From Lysobacterales bacterium (GTDB taxonomy: Bacteria > Pseudomonadota > Gammaproteobacteria > Xanthomonadales > SZUA-5): a stretch of DNA of 64,000 nt. Both the position numbers and the translations under genes were made by a program. The notes under the pieces are model-generated. The model saw only the letters and a list, made by a program, of their open reading frames with translations, was not told the DNA's origin and did not search any database. Location: assembly GCA_022841325.1 (NCBI GenBank), contig JALHRS010000024.1, positions 1-64,000 on the forward strand, read 5' to 3'. Shown piece after piece: positions 54,848-63,909 of the stretch. The stretch's first letter is position 1. Every line of letters starts with the position of its first letter.

Positions 54848-55792
54848 ATGATCAGCCCGCAGAGCGAACGGCGCATCGAGCTCGGCGGCTACGCCCTGGC
54901 CGCGCTGGCTGCCATCCTGTTTTCGGCGAAGGCGATCCTGGCCAAGCTGCTGTATCGCTATTCCATCGATCCGATCACGCTGATGACGCTGCGCCTGGGG
55001 ATGGCGGCGCCGGTGTTCGTGCTGGTGGCGGCCATCGAAACCTGGCGGGCGCGGGCTCGCGGTTCGCACCTGAGTGGTGCCGACTGGCGCCAGATCGCGC
55101 TGCTCGGCTTTCTCGGCTACTACGTGTCGAGCTACCTGGATTTCTGGGGCCTGCAGCACATCGCGGCGGCGCTGGAGCGGCTGATCCTGTTCCTGACACC
55201 CACGCTGGTGCTGGGTCTGGGGGTGCTGATCTACCGCCGGCCGGTACCGGTGCGGCAACGCTGGGCCTTGCTGGTCAGCTACGCCGGCGTGTTGCTGGTC
55301 TTCGTCGAACATCTGCGTTTCGACGGTGGCCATGTGCTGTTCGGCAGTGCGCTGGTGTTCGCAGCGGCGCTGGCCTATGCCATTTATCTGCTGCAGTCGG
55401 GGGAGCTGGTCGCCCGCGTCGGCAGTCTGCGGCTGGTGTCCTATGTGATGCTGGTGTCGACCCTGCTGTGCGGCATTCACTACGCGCTGGTGCACGATCT
55501 GGCCACGCTGCGGCAACCGCTGCCGGTGCTGCAGCTGTCGCTGCTGAACGCGCTGATGTGCACGGTGGCGCCGGTGTTCCTGACCATGTTCGCGATCGCC
55601 CGCATCGGCGCCGGCCGCAGCTCGCAGTTGTCGATGCTGGGCCCGGTTTCGCTGCTGTTCCTCGGCCACTGGATCCTGGGCGAACGCATCAGCGTCATCC
55701 AGCTGATCGGCACCGCCGTGGTGCTGGTCGGCATCGCGGTGCTGACCAGTCCGGCCAGACCGATTGACGCCGATCAAGTCGGCCACAGATAA
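54848..55792 (+). CDS. EamA/DMT-family transporter 2
   Basis: A 314-residue membrane protein with ten predicted helices in two EamA repeats; FSAKAILAKLLYRYSIDPITLMTLR and GLQHIAAALERLILFLTPTLVLGLG are typical. Not closely related to the transporter at 38161. Substrate unknown. ATG 54848 follows an untranslated repeat-free stretch. It lies 81 bases upstream of the TonB-dependent receptor on the same strand. Confidence 0.9.
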   Translation: MISPQSERRIELGGYALAALAAILFSAKAILAKLLYRYSIDPITLMTLRLGMAAPVFVLVAAIETWRARARGSHLSGADWRQIALLGFLGYYVSSYLDFWGLQHIAAALERLILFLTPTLVLGLGVLIYRRPVPVRQRWALLVSYAGVLLVFVEHLRFDGGHVLFGSALVFAAALAYAIYLLQSGELVARVGSLRLVSYVMLVSTLLCGIHYALVHDLATLRQPLPVLQLSLLNALMCTVAPVFLTMFAIARIGAGRSSQLSMLGPVSLLFLGHWILGERISVIQLIGTAVVLVGIAVLTSPARPIDADQVGHR

Positions 55793-55873
55793 GCACGCGC
55801 AATTGATCAGGATCATCGCGCCCGGAGGCCTTCAGGCTGGAGTCTGTAGCCAGACTACTGAAGGACTCTTGCC

Positions 55874-58048
55874 ATGCTTACCCCACTGATGTTGCCCTTG
55901 GCGCTGGGACTGGCGCTGACGCCGGTCGAAGCCCAGCAGATGGACGCGGTCATCAGCGTCGCCAGCCGCAGCGCTCAACCGGCGCGCGAAGTGGCCGGTA
56001 CGGTGTCGCTGATCGAGCGCGAGCGCCTCGATCAGACCCTGACGCAGAATCTGGCCGATGCAGTGCGCTATGAGCCCGGCGTCAGTGCGCCCGAGGATGC
56101 CTCGCGCTTTGGCATCCAGGGCTTTGCCATCCGCGGCCTGTCCGGCAATCGGGTCGGCATGGAAATCGATGGTGTGCCGATTGCCGATGGTTTCGCCATC
56201 GGCAGCTTCTCCAACGCCAGTCGCGGGGTCATCGAAACCGCCTTCCTGTCACGCCTGGAGATGCTGCGCGGACCGGCTTCAACGCTGTATGGCAGCGATG
56301 CGCTGGCCGGGGTGGTCAGCCTGCGCACAATGACCCCGCAGGAGTTGCTGGGCGCCAGCGGCCAGGACATCGGCCTGCGTGCCGAAACCAATGCCCTCAG
56401 CCGCGATGGCAGTGTCGCCTTCAATGGTCTGTCTGCCTGGAAGGCGGGTACCTTCGACGTGCTTGCCGGCGTGGTCCGACGCAGTGGCAATGAACGCGAG
56501 AACCGGCCGCGTCCGGGGGGTTTGTCGAGCAATCCGGCAGATCGCCATGAGCGTAGCGAGCTGTTGAAGCTGGGCTTCGACGGCGCCGGCATGGTCCACT
56601 TTGGCTTGATGCTGGATCGCAGCTACGCCCGGGTCGAAACCGATGTCCAGTCACTGGTGCATGGCCCCGGCCAGTACGCCAGCACCAGCGCCCTCTTCGG
56701 CGACGATCGTTTCGATCGGGAACGCCTGAGTCTGAATGGCCAGTGGGGATTTCAGACCCCCGGTCTGGACAGCCTGTCGCTGACGCTCTACCAGCAGCGC
56801 AGCCGCACGGATCAGGGCACGCTGCAAACCCGTGATGCGGTGGCGCCGCGCACACCGCCGACCCTGCGCGACCGCAGTTTCCTGTTCAAGACCGATGCCC
56901 TGGGTCTGGACCTGCAGGCCGAAGGCCGTTTTGACGCCCTGGGCGCCCGCCACTGGCAGGTCTATGGCATCGACTACGCCAGCACCGATCTGAGCGAACT
57001 GCGCGACGCCCGCGAGACCAATCTCACGACTGGCGTGGTCAGCAATGTGATCATCGGCGAGCGCTTTCCGGTGCGCGATTTTCCGCCTTCACAGGTCCAC
57101 GAGCTGGGGCTGTTCTGGCAGGACGAGATTCGCCCCGGCAATGGCGCCCTGGCGCTGATTCCTGGCCTGCGCTACGAGCGCTATCGGGTCAATGCCCGAC
57201 CCGACGCCATCTTTGCCGAGGACAATCCCGGACTGGCGACCGTGGACCTGGCCGAATCCCAGATCACGCCCAAGCTGGGGCTGCGCTATGAGCTCAACGC
57301 CCACAGCCAGCTGTTCGCCCAGTACGCCCTGGGCTTCAGGGCACCACCGGTGTCCGACGTCAATATCGGCTTCACCATTCCGGCTTTCAACTACATCGCG
57401 ATTCCCAATCCCGATCTCAAACCGGAGTACTCGCGCGGTATCGAACTGGGACTGCGCAGCAGCGGCGAATTCGGCTCTTTCGAGTTGGTCGGTTTCGACA
57501 ATCATTACCGTGATCTGATCGATTCGCGGGTCAACCTTGGCCGCGATCCAAACAGTGGCGCACTGGTGTTCCAGTCGATCAACCGCGCCCGGGCGCACAT
57601 CTACGGTGTCGAACTGCGCGGCGAATCGGCGCTGCCCTGGGAAGGTCTGGCCCTGAACGGCGCGCTGTCATGGACGCGGGGGATGGACAGCGTCCGTGGC
57701 GAACCCCTGAATTCGGTGGAGCCGGCCAAGCTGACCATGGGTTTGAGCTATGAGACCGCCAGCGGTCGCCAGCGTCTGGAACTGGTGGCCACCGCGGTCA
57801 GCGCCAAGCGTCGTATCGACAGCAGCACCGTCGATCCCTTCCGGACACCCGGCTACGCCACCCTCGATGCCTATTGGCGCATCCAGGTTGCCGATCGCCT
57901 GACCCTGGACCTCGGCGCCTTCAATCTGACCGACCGCCGCTACTGGCTGTGGAGCGGTGTCCGCGGCCTGCCCGCCAGCGCCCGCGAGATCGATCTCTAC
58001 ACCCAGCCCGGTCGACAGTTCGGCGCCAGCGTGCGCTATGCGTGGTGA
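55874..58048 (+). CDS. TonB-dependent receptor (haem/haemoglobin-receptor type)
   Basis: A 724-residue outer-membrane receptor. A short signal peptide (LPLALGLALTPVEA) precedes the plug domain (about 35-150: AREVAGTVSLIERERLDQ, GFAIRGLSGNRVGMEIDGVP, RGPASTLYGSDALAGVVSLRT) and a 22-strand barrel ending RYAW. The haem-receptor motif pair FRAP (about 490) and NPDL (about 515) is present, but I see no histidine between them, where HemR-type receptors usually have one. So the ligand may be haem, another iron source, or something else. No Fur box is evident; a small hairpin (GTCTG ... CAGAC) lies just before the start region. Confidence 0.9.
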   Translation: MLTPLMLPLALGLALTPVEAQQMDAVISVASRSAQPAREVAGTVSLIERERLDQTLTQNLADAVRYEPGVSAPEDASRFGIQGFAIRGLSGNRVGMEIDGVPIADGFAIGSFSNASRGVIETAFLSRLEMLRGPASTLYGSDALAGVVSLRTMTPQELLGASGQDIGLRAETNALSRDGSVAFNGLSAWKAGTFDVLAGVVRRSGNERENRPRPGGLSSNPADRHERSELLKLGFDGAGMVHFGLMLDRSYARVETDVQSLVHGPGQYASTSALFGDDRFDRERLSLNGQWGFQTPGLDSLSLTLYQQRSRTDQGTLQTRDAVAPRTPPTLRDRSFLFKTDALGLDLQAEGRFDALGARHWQVYGIDYASTDLSELRDARETNLTTGVVSNVIIGERFPVRDFPPSQVHELGLFWQDEIRPGNGALALIPGLRYERYRVNARPDAIFAEDNPGLATVDLAESQITPKLGLRYELNAHSQLFAQYALGFRAPPVSDVNIGFTIPAFNYIAIPNPDLKPEYSRGIELGLRSSGEFGSFELVGFDNHYRDLIDSRVNLGRDPNSGALVFQSINRARAHIYGVELRGESALPWEGLALNGALSWTRGMDSVRGEPLNSVEPAKLTMGLSYETASGRQRLELVATAVSAKRRIDSSTVDPFRTPGYATLDAYWRIQVADRLTLDLGAFNLTDRRYWLWSGVRGLPASAREIDLYTQPGRQFGASVRYAW

Positions 58049-58380
58049 CGGTGACCGCGCGCTCCATCAGTGAACGCCTGTCGCGGGTAGCGCATCAACA
58101 GAGGGACATGGGACAGGCTCCCATCGAGGCGTCATTGCGAGCCACCGGTGTCGGCCCGACTCTGCGCACGGGCCATGAACCCCAAGCGTCATTGCGACCC
58201 CGGACCTGATCCGGGGGAAGCAATCCAGAGCCACAGCCGCAGAAGCACTGGATTGCTTCGTCGCTGCGCTCCTCGCAATGACGCCGGCCTTTGTGGGCCC
58301 AGACCGGTGCGGACCCAAAAAGATCCCATCCTGTGGCCTTTTCCGAGTCCCGAGTCCCGAGTCCCGAGTCCCCGCCAACC
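58049..58380. repeat. Composite repeat block before the NAD-kinase-like gene
   Basis: A stretch CATTGCGAGCCACC ... GGGCCATGAACCCC (58134-58182) shared with three other gaps, a GCGTCATTGCGA hairpin (58186-58284), a degenerate GTCCAGAC remnant (about 58291-58316) and a CCCGAGT array (58343-58374) adjoining the minus-strand stop at 58381. No gene. Confidence 0.88.
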
Positions 58381-59301
58381 CTACACCACCAGCCGCAGCC
58401 GCTCCGGCGCCAGACCGATGCTGCAGCGCTGTCCGGTGAGAAACTCGACGCGATCGCTCTCGATGCCATCGGCGAAGATCACACCGGCCTCATCCATTTC
58501 CGATTCGAGCTGCAGGGGCTCCTCGGCATCCGCAAAACCGAAATTGACCTCGGTGCCGGTGGCCACGCTCGGAAAGGGCTCGCGTACGAACCAGGCCAGG
58601 CGGGCATCGCTGGGTTGCGGCAGCGGCTCGGTCAGCGCCCGCTGGGTGGCGATGGAACGGGCCCAGCCGGTGGCTCCGGTACCGGTGGCCACGATCACGC
58701 CGGAGGAGGAATGACGCTCTGACCGGCGGCCGCAGCGGATGCGATAGCGTGCCGACTGGTGACTGGCGTGGCCGAGGAAGACCTCGTTCAACGCCCGCAA
58801 CTCCTGACCGTCCTCGCGACGCGCCAGTGCCATGACCCGCTGTTCCACGGCAAAGCCGTCATCTGGCCCGGGCGCGCCGGTCCAGCGTCCGGCAAAGCTC
58901 AGCAGGGGCATCGCCAGCTGTGCTGGATGCCGGCAGAGTACGCCGTCGTACTGTTGCGGGTCGGGATTGATGCCGATGACCAGCTGACCGCGCAGATACT
59001 TGGCCACATTCGGCACCAGGCCGTCCTGGCCCACGATGACCACCAGATCGTCGGGCGCGAACAGGAATCGATCGAGTCCATCGCGGTCCACGCGCACGCT
59101 GCGCTGGTGTGGCGGAATCGCCCGCTGCACGACCACCAGCGCAGCCTGCAACTTGTCGTGGATCGCCTGCGCCCAGCCCAGATCCTGGCCGCGCGAGCGC
59201 AGGTAGAACTCGACCTGACCGCGGGTGCCGAAGCGGTCCAGCAGCGCCTCCAGCGGCGTGCGCCGTGTGACCAGCACCACCCGCGGCAGCGCCGGGCTCA
59301 T
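58381..59301 (-). CDS. NAD kinase-like protein with altered GGDG motif
   Basis: A 306-residue protein of the NAD/diacylglycerol kinase fold. The segments ALNEVFLGH and SSGVIVATGTGATGWARS match the NE and GTG-substrate motifs of NAD kinases. The nucleotide-site motif normally GGDG reads GQDG (91-94, VIVGQDGLVPNVAKYL). It may phosphorylate NAD or a related compound, or use a different phosphoryl donor. It lies 40 bases downstream of an SPFH gene on the same strand, suggesting a functional pair. Whether it is the cell's main NAD kinase cannot be judged. Confidence 0.82.
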   Translation of the reverse strand: MSPALPRVVLVTRRTPLEALLDRFGTRGQVEFYLRSRGQDLGWAQAIHDKLQAALVVVQRAIPPHQRSVRVDRDGLDRFLFAPDDLVVIVGQDGLVPNVAKYLRGQLVIGINPDPQQYDGVLCRHPAQLAMPLLSFAGRWTGAPGPDDGFAVEQRVMALARREDGQELRALNEVFLGHASHQSARYRIRCGRRSERHSSSGVIVATGTGATGWARSIATQRALTEPLPQPSDARLAWFVREPFPSVATGTEVNFGFADAEEPLQLESEMDEAGVIFADGIESDRVEFLTGQRCSIGLAPERLRLVV

Positions 59302-59341
59302 CGGGGGAGTCGTCCTTCAGCTTCGTTGCCAGTCACGGCGC

Positions 59342-60391
59342 TCACTCGGGCGTGGCTTGGTCACGCAGAAACTGGGTGAAGCTCTGTCCGAGCAGATCGG
59401 GCGTGACGTTCAGGTGGCCGATGGTGGTCAGCTTGCTGGCCAGTTCACTCATGGCCATGCCGGTCATGGCATGAGTTGGCGTCTGCGCCCAGATGTCGTG
59501 GTGGCGCTGCATGGCTTCGGCCTGCTGCTCGGCCAGGATCTTCTGGCTGGCGGCCTCGGCCCGGGCACCGATCAGGCTGCGCTGCGACTCGGCTTCGGCC
59601 TGCATCAGGGCCCGTGCGATCTCGGCCTCGACCTGGGCCTGCAGACTGGCGGCCTGCTGTTGCGCCTGCAGCAGCGCATTCTCGCCGCGCTTCTGGATCA
59701 GCTGCATCTGCCGGCGCTCCAGTTCCAGTTCGGTCGCCAGTTCGTTTTCCTTGATGGTGCGTTCCTTTTCCACCGCCTGCGCGCGGCGCTGGAACTGGGC
59801 TTCGTCGGCACGCGCCTGCACCGCCTCACGCATCGGCGTGCCCAGGGCTTTTTCCAACTCGGCGCTGGGGACGATCTGATCGATCACCAGATTCACCAGC
59901 TGCAGGCCCATGGCCGCCAGTTCGGCATCCCGGGTGAAGGCCTGCACGACTGCCTCGCGCACCTGCTCCGAACCATGCTGCAGCACCGATTCCAGCGATT
60001 GCGCCGACACCAGCTTGCGCACCACCGGCAGCGCCCGCTGGGCCAGCACGCTGGCGAGCCGATCGAGCGGCTGCTCCAGCCAGGCGCCGTGATCGATGGA
60101 CAGGGAGAAGTTGAAGCGACTGGCGGCCTTTTCGGCATCGACGATCCGGTAGCTGATCGTGCTCTGCACCTTGATCGCCTGGAAGTCGGCGGTGTGTTCG
60201 TTGAGCACGAAGGTGCTCTGGCAATCCTCGATCGGCAGCATGGCAATCGCCGCCGACAGCGGCGAGAACCAGTAGGCCATGCCCGCGCCCTTGCGCACCA
60301 GCCGGCCGCCGCGGAAGTGCAGGATCAGCTGATTGGGCTCAGCCCGCAGACGCCGCAAGGGCAACACCGGAAGACGCGTGATCGTCGGCAT
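59342..60391 (-). CDS. SPFH domain protein without a membrane anchor
   Basis: A 349-residue prohibitin/stomatin-like protein: SPFH domain about 15-185 (FQAIKVQSTISYRIVDAEKAA, LQLVNLVIDQIVPSAELEKALGTPM) followed by a long coiled coil (about 190-300, rich in Glu, Gln, Ala). There is no clear N-terminal transmembrane helix, unlike QmcA at 39826. It precedes a NAD-kinase-like gene by 40 bases, likely an operon. Scaffold function is inferred from family. Confidence 0.85.
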   Translation of the reverse strand: MPTITRLPVLPLRRLRAEPNQLILHFRGGRLVRKGAGMAYWFSPLSAAIAMLPIEDCQSTFVLNEHTADFQAIKVQSTISYRIVDAEKAASRFNFSLSIDHGAWLEQPLDRLASVLAQRALPVVRKLVSAQSLESVLQHGSEQVREAVVQAFTRDAELAAMGLQLVNLVIDQIVPSAELEKALGTPMREAVQARADEAQFQRRAQAVEKERTIKENELATELELERRQMQLIQKRGENALLQAQQQAASLQAQVEAEIARALMQAEAESQRSLIGARAEAASQKILAEQQAEAMQRHHDIWAQTPTHAMTGMAMSELASKLTTIGHLNVTPDLLGQSFTQFLRDQATPE

Positions 60392-60767
60392 CTGACACTC
60401 CGCACAAACGAGGGAGGAGACGATTGTAGGGCAGCGGCTGCGCTGTGGGAGTCCTGGTCGACCCTGGCGATGCGCTTATTCGCGAATCAAACGGTAGTCG
60501 ATCTCGGGCTCCGCGTTTTTTTGTCCGCAAAGGACGCGAAGGTTTGAGAAATCCGGCTGGCCAGCGATTCTCCGAACAGCTCGTCGTTCCCGCGAAAGCG
60601 GGAATCCAGGCATACGCCAGTTCACCAAGGCACTGGATTCCCGCTTTCGCGGGAATGACAGTCAAGACGTGTTGAGAGGATTCCCGGACGGCGATCGCCG
60701 GCCTCAAGGCCAGATGTAGCGGGATCGCGGGCGGAGCCCGCTCCCACAGCCCGGTCGGGCCGAAGCC
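60392..60767. repeat. Gap with a TCCCGCGAAAGCGGGAATCCAG inverted repeat
   Basis: No gene. Positions 60584-60659 carry two facing copies of a hairpin repeat, GTTCCCGCGAAAGCGGGA with AATCCAG, and its reverse complement ending CGGGAATGAC; each copy is itself a hairpin CCCGC-GAAA-GCGGG. A half-copy of the TGTGGGAGCGG element is at 60719-60751. The left 100 bases may carry the promoter of the SPFH gene (minus strand). Confidence 0.85.
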
Positions 60768-61784
60768 CTACTCCGCAGCCCGCGTCAGGCGCTCGACCAG
60801 CAGATCCTCGATCCAGCTCTTCAGCCGCCAGTCTTCGATGAAGCCGCAATGGCCGCCGTGGTCGGTGAGGATGATCTCGGCGCACTCGGGCAGCTTGAGA
60901 TCGTGGTAATCGACGATCGGGATGACCGGGTCATCGGTGGCGGTGACGATGGTCGCCGGCACCGCCAGCTGGGCCAGGCGATCGCCGGCGATGGAATAGC
61001 CGTTGAAATAGTCTTCCAGCCGTTCGTACCGGGTGTAGCCCTCGACCATGCGCGCGGTCAGGTCGCGCAGCGTGGGTTTGCGCAGCCAGGCGCTGAAATC
61101 GTAGAGGTGCGGGTAGAGCGACTGCTTGCGGCGCAGCGATTCCACCCACTTGGCGATGAAATAGCGCTCGTACACCCACGGTGCGATCTCGATCTGGCGC
61201 AGGCTGGCGGCCGGATCCAGCGGCGGACAGACGGCGAAGGCATAGGCCAGATCCACGCCCGCCTGCGGGGCGCGATTGGCTACGCGCAGCGCGAAATTGC
61301 CACCCAGCGAGAAGCCGGCCACCGCCAGCTTGCGCGGGCGATAGCGCTGCTGCACGGCCTTGACCGCGCCGACCACCTCATCCAGACGGCAGGAGTGGAA
61401 CAGGCCTTCATTCAGATGATGGGTGTCGCCGTGATCGCGGAAGTGCAGCCGAAACACATCGAATCCGGCCGCCAGCAGCCGTCCGGCGCTGACCATCAGA
61501 TAGCTGGACTGGACACTGCCTTCCCAGCCATGCAGCAACACCACCATGCCGCGCGAGGCCGGGCGCACGCTCTGCACCGACAGAAACCCCTGCAGACGCA
61601 CACCTGCGCCGCAATCGAGGATCTGCTCGCTGCTGGATTCATGCAGCCCCGGAAATCGCATGCGCGCCGCGGCCCGGCGCAAACCGCTGGAAGCCAGCAG
61701 CGACTGCACATGGGCATTGGCCAGCGGACCGCGCCGGCGGAAGGTGGTATGGCCGTGCAGCGAGCGGATACCGATGGTGCTCAT
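60768..61784 (-). CDS. Alpha/beta hydrolase, YheT family
   Basis: A 338-residue hydrolase of the YheT/EMB8 type. Nucleophile elbow GFSLGGN (serine near 149), oxyanion region VVLLHGWEGSVQSSYLM, acidic residue in TATDDPVIP, and catalytic histidine in TDHGGHCGF. N-terminal segment RRGPLANAHVQSLLAS is also typical. Substrate unknown, presumably an ester or lipid. Its start overlaps the stop of the acyltransferase gene by 4 bases. Confidence 0.92.
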   Translation of the reverse strand: MSTIGIRSLHGHTTFRRRGPLANAHVQSLLASSGLRRAAARMRFPGLHESSSEQILDCGAGVRLQGFLSVQSVRPASRGMVVLLHGWEGSVQSSYLMVSAGRLLAAGFDVFRLHFRDHGDTHHLNEGLFHSCRLDEVVGAVKAVQQRYRPRKLAVAGFSLGGNFALRVANRAPQAGVDLAYAFAVCPPLDPAASLRQIEIAPWVYERYFIAKWVESLRRKQSLYPHLYDFSAWLRKPTLRDLTARMVEGYTRYERLEDYFNGYSIAGDRLAQLAVPATIVTATDDPVIPIVDYHDLKLPECAEIILTDHGGHCGFIEDWRLKSWIEDLLVERLTRAAE

Positions 61785-62599
61785 TCGGCATGCCCCAGCG
61801 CGCGCACGATGTGGGCCCGGGCGCCTTCCGCCAGTCGTCGGCGGCCATCACCATTGGGCTGCAGCCCTTCCAGAAAGTGCACTTCAGCGACCATCGCCGG
61901 TTCGCCCAGCAGGCGCACGAAGTTGACGAAGAAACTCTCGCCATCGAGAAAGGGCACGTTGGGATTGTGCTCACCGTTGAGCAGATAGCGCAGCGCCACC
62001 GGCTGCACCGGCACACCGGCCTCGACCGCGCACTGGAAGATGCGGGCGTGGAACACCCGAACGCGGCTGCCATCGGTGGTGCCACCTTCGGGAAAGACCC
62101 CGACCTGAGCACCCTGCCGCAGGCGCTCGACCATCATCTGGGCCACGCTGGACAGCGATTCGGTGCTGCCGCGGCGGTGGTAGATGGTGCCGGCCCGCCG
62201 TGCCAGCCAGCCGATCAGCGGCCAGCGACTGATTTCCGACTTGGCCACGAACTCGACCGCACGCTGGCTGTGGATCAGCTCGATATCCAGCCAGGACAGA
62301 TGATTGGCGACCACCAGCGCCGCCCCGGGCAGCGGCTGGCCGTGGCGGGTCACGCGAAAGCCGAAGATGCGCATCAGCCCGCCGGACCACCAGCGGATGG
62401 CGCGATGGCGCAGGTGCTCGTCACCCAGGCGTACGCGCTCACCGAACGGGCTCACCAGGATCAGCGTCAGCGGCAGGTGAATCAGGATGTGCCAGAACAG
62501 CAAGGGCACGCGCACGCCATAGCGCAGCCAGCGAGCGCGTGTGCTGCTCGCCGAATCGGGCAGGTCGTCCTTGTTCAGGCTGGTGGCGCTGTCGCTCAT
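61781..62599 (-). CDS. 1-acyl-glycerol-3-phosphate acyltransferase family protein (PlsC-like)
   Basis: A 272-residue membrane-associated acyltransferase with an N-terminal hydrophobic helix (VPLLFWHILIHLPLTLILV), the HX4D motif in NHLSWLDI and the substrate motif VFPEGGTTDGSRV. Family members make phosphatidate or ornithine lipids. Coupled by 4 bases to the YheT-type hydrolase gene, implying lipid metabolism or remodelling. Confidence 0.9.
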   Translation of the reverse strand: MSDSATSLNKDDLPDSASSTRARWLRYGVRVPLLFWHILIHLPLTLILVSPFGERVRLGDEHLRHRAIRWWSGGLMRIFGFRVTRHGQPLPGAALVVANHLSWLDIELIHSQRAVEFVAKSEISRWPLIGWLARRAGTIYHRRGSTESLSSVAQMMVERLRQGAQVGVFPEGGTTDGSRVRVFHARIFQCAVEAGVPVQPVALRYLLNGEHNPNVPFLDGESFFVNFVRLLGEPAMVAEVHFLEGLQPNGDGRRRLAEGARAHIVRALGHAE

Positions 62600-62801
62600 T
62601 GATGACTCCGATCACCGTCTCAGACCAGCGGGCGCACGATGCGTTCCGATGCCCGTCGCTGGTCAAGCGTAGCCGATGGTAACAGGCAAAGCCTGAAGCG
62701 CTACTCAAGCGCGTGCGAACGGCGCGCAAGAGCCGATTCCGTCGCCGCGGCCATGATCAGCGCTGGCCTGCGTCCAGGCCAACTACAGGCGCAGGCCGAA
62801 A

Positions 62802-63455
62802 ATGCGCGATCATTGGCGCCATGGATATGGAACCCTCTCCTTGACGCTGCGCACTGGCCAACCTGCTGAGGCTCCGACCGAGCCCGTAGAGCTCGATTGC
62901 GCCGATCTGATCGCGCGCATCGCCAGCCGTGAGCTGCGGGCGCTGGATCAGCTCTACGACGCCACCGTGGACCGACTCCATGCGCTGGCGACGCGGGTGT
63001 CCGGCGATCCGCGCGATGCCGAGGAAGTGGTGGCGGACGTCTATCAGTACGTTTGGGAAAACCATGCCCAGTACGATGGCAGCCGCGGCAATGGCATGGC
63101 CTGGCTGTCGATGCTGACCTGGAGCCGGGCCAGCGATCGCCGCCGCCGTCGCAAACCTGAATCCAGTCTGGAAGCCTTGCATCCAGAAGCACTGTCAGCC
63201 GCGTATACGGGCTGTGAAGAGAATTCGGGCGCAAACGAAATGGAAGCCTTTGTCGATGGTCATCGGGTACGCCTGGCCTTGGCCAATCTGCGCGGCGAGC
63301 AGCGACAGCTGCTGCTGATGGCCTTCTACGAGGGCGCCAGCCACGCCGAGATCGCCGAACGCACCGGCATGCCGCTGGGCACCGTCAAATCACATATACG
63401 CCGGGGCATGGATTGCCTCAGGATCAAACTGGAGCCGGGAGCAGCCCGTGGCTGA
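62802..63455 (+). CDS. ECF-type RNA polymerase sigma factor (cupin-anti-sigma partner)
   Basis: A sigma factor of up to 217 residues. Region 2: LDQLYDATVDRLHALATRVSGDPRDAEEVVADVYQYVW ... MAWLSMLTWSRASDRRRRR. Region 4: LANLRGEQRQLLLMAFYEGASHAEIAERTGMPLGTVKSHIRRGMDCLR. The start is uncertain: ATG 62802 has only a weak CAGG, and TTG 62841 is in frame and possible. It overlaps the next gene by 8 bases. Such sigma factors with ChrR-type cupin partners respond to singlet oxygen or related stress in other bacteria. Confidence 0.9.
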   Translation: MRDHWRHGYGTLSLTLRTGQPAEAPTEPVELDCADLIARIASRELRALDQLYDATVDRLHALATRVSGDPRDAEEVVADVYQYVWENHAQYDGSRGNGMAWLSMLTWSRASDRRRRRKPESSLEALHPEALSAAYTGCEENSGANEMEAFVDGHRVRLALANLRGEQRQLLLMAFYEGASHAEIAERTGMPLGTVKSHIRRGMDCLRIKLEPGAARG

Positions 63456-63909
63456 CATACAGGAAGAATCTGCGCTGGAACCGGAGGTGGCGGGCTTGCT
63501 TGGCAGTGCCCTGGAAGCCCCCAGGTTGGCAGCGCCGCTGCGCGAGCGCCTGCGCGAGCGCGTGCTCGAGCGCGCCGCCGGCATCCATGTGGTGCGCGCC
63601 GAAGGCGGCACCTGGGTCACGCTGATGCCGGGTATCAGCATCAAACGCCTGCATCAGGATCTTGAAGGTGGCAGCGAAACCAACCTCTGGCGATTGAGTG
63701 CCGGCGCCATCATTCCCGAGCACGATCATCGCGCCGACGAAGAATGCCTGGTGGTGGAAGGATCGATCGTGCAGGGCGGGGTCGAGTACCGCGCCGGCGA
63801 TTACTTGCTGGCACCGGCAGGCAGCCATCATGTGCCGCTGCGCTCGCCCCACGGTGCGCTGCTGCTGATCCGTTCGCAGACCCTGCGGAGCTATTTTTCC
63901 GCGACCTGA
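63448..63909 (+). CDS. Cupin-domain anti-sigma factor-like protein
   Basis: A 153-residue protein starting at GTG 63448, which overlaps the sigma stop by 8 bases. The N-terminus is a charged amphipathic helix (LRERLRERVLERAAG), and residues about 70-145 form a cupin with metal ligands in IPEHDHRADEECLVVEGSI and PAGSHHVPL. Unlike Rhodobacter ChrR there is no N-terminal zinc anti-sigma motif (H-x3-C-x2-C), so it corresponds to the cupin half plus a short helix. Role as sensor/anti-sigma is inferred from overlap with the sigma gene. Confidence 0.82.
   Translation: MADIQEESALEPEVAGLLGSALEAPRLAAPLRERLRERVLERAAGIHVVRAEGGTWVTLMPGISIKRLHQDLEGGSETNLWRLSAGAIIPEHDHRADEECLVVEGSIVQGGVEYRAGDYLLAPAGSHHVPLRSPHGALLLIRSQTLRSYFSAT

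Noticed and set aside
55800-55830. Fur box upstream of the TonB receptor
   Set aside because: TGATCAGGATCA is a short dyad but does not fit the 19-bp Fur consensus.
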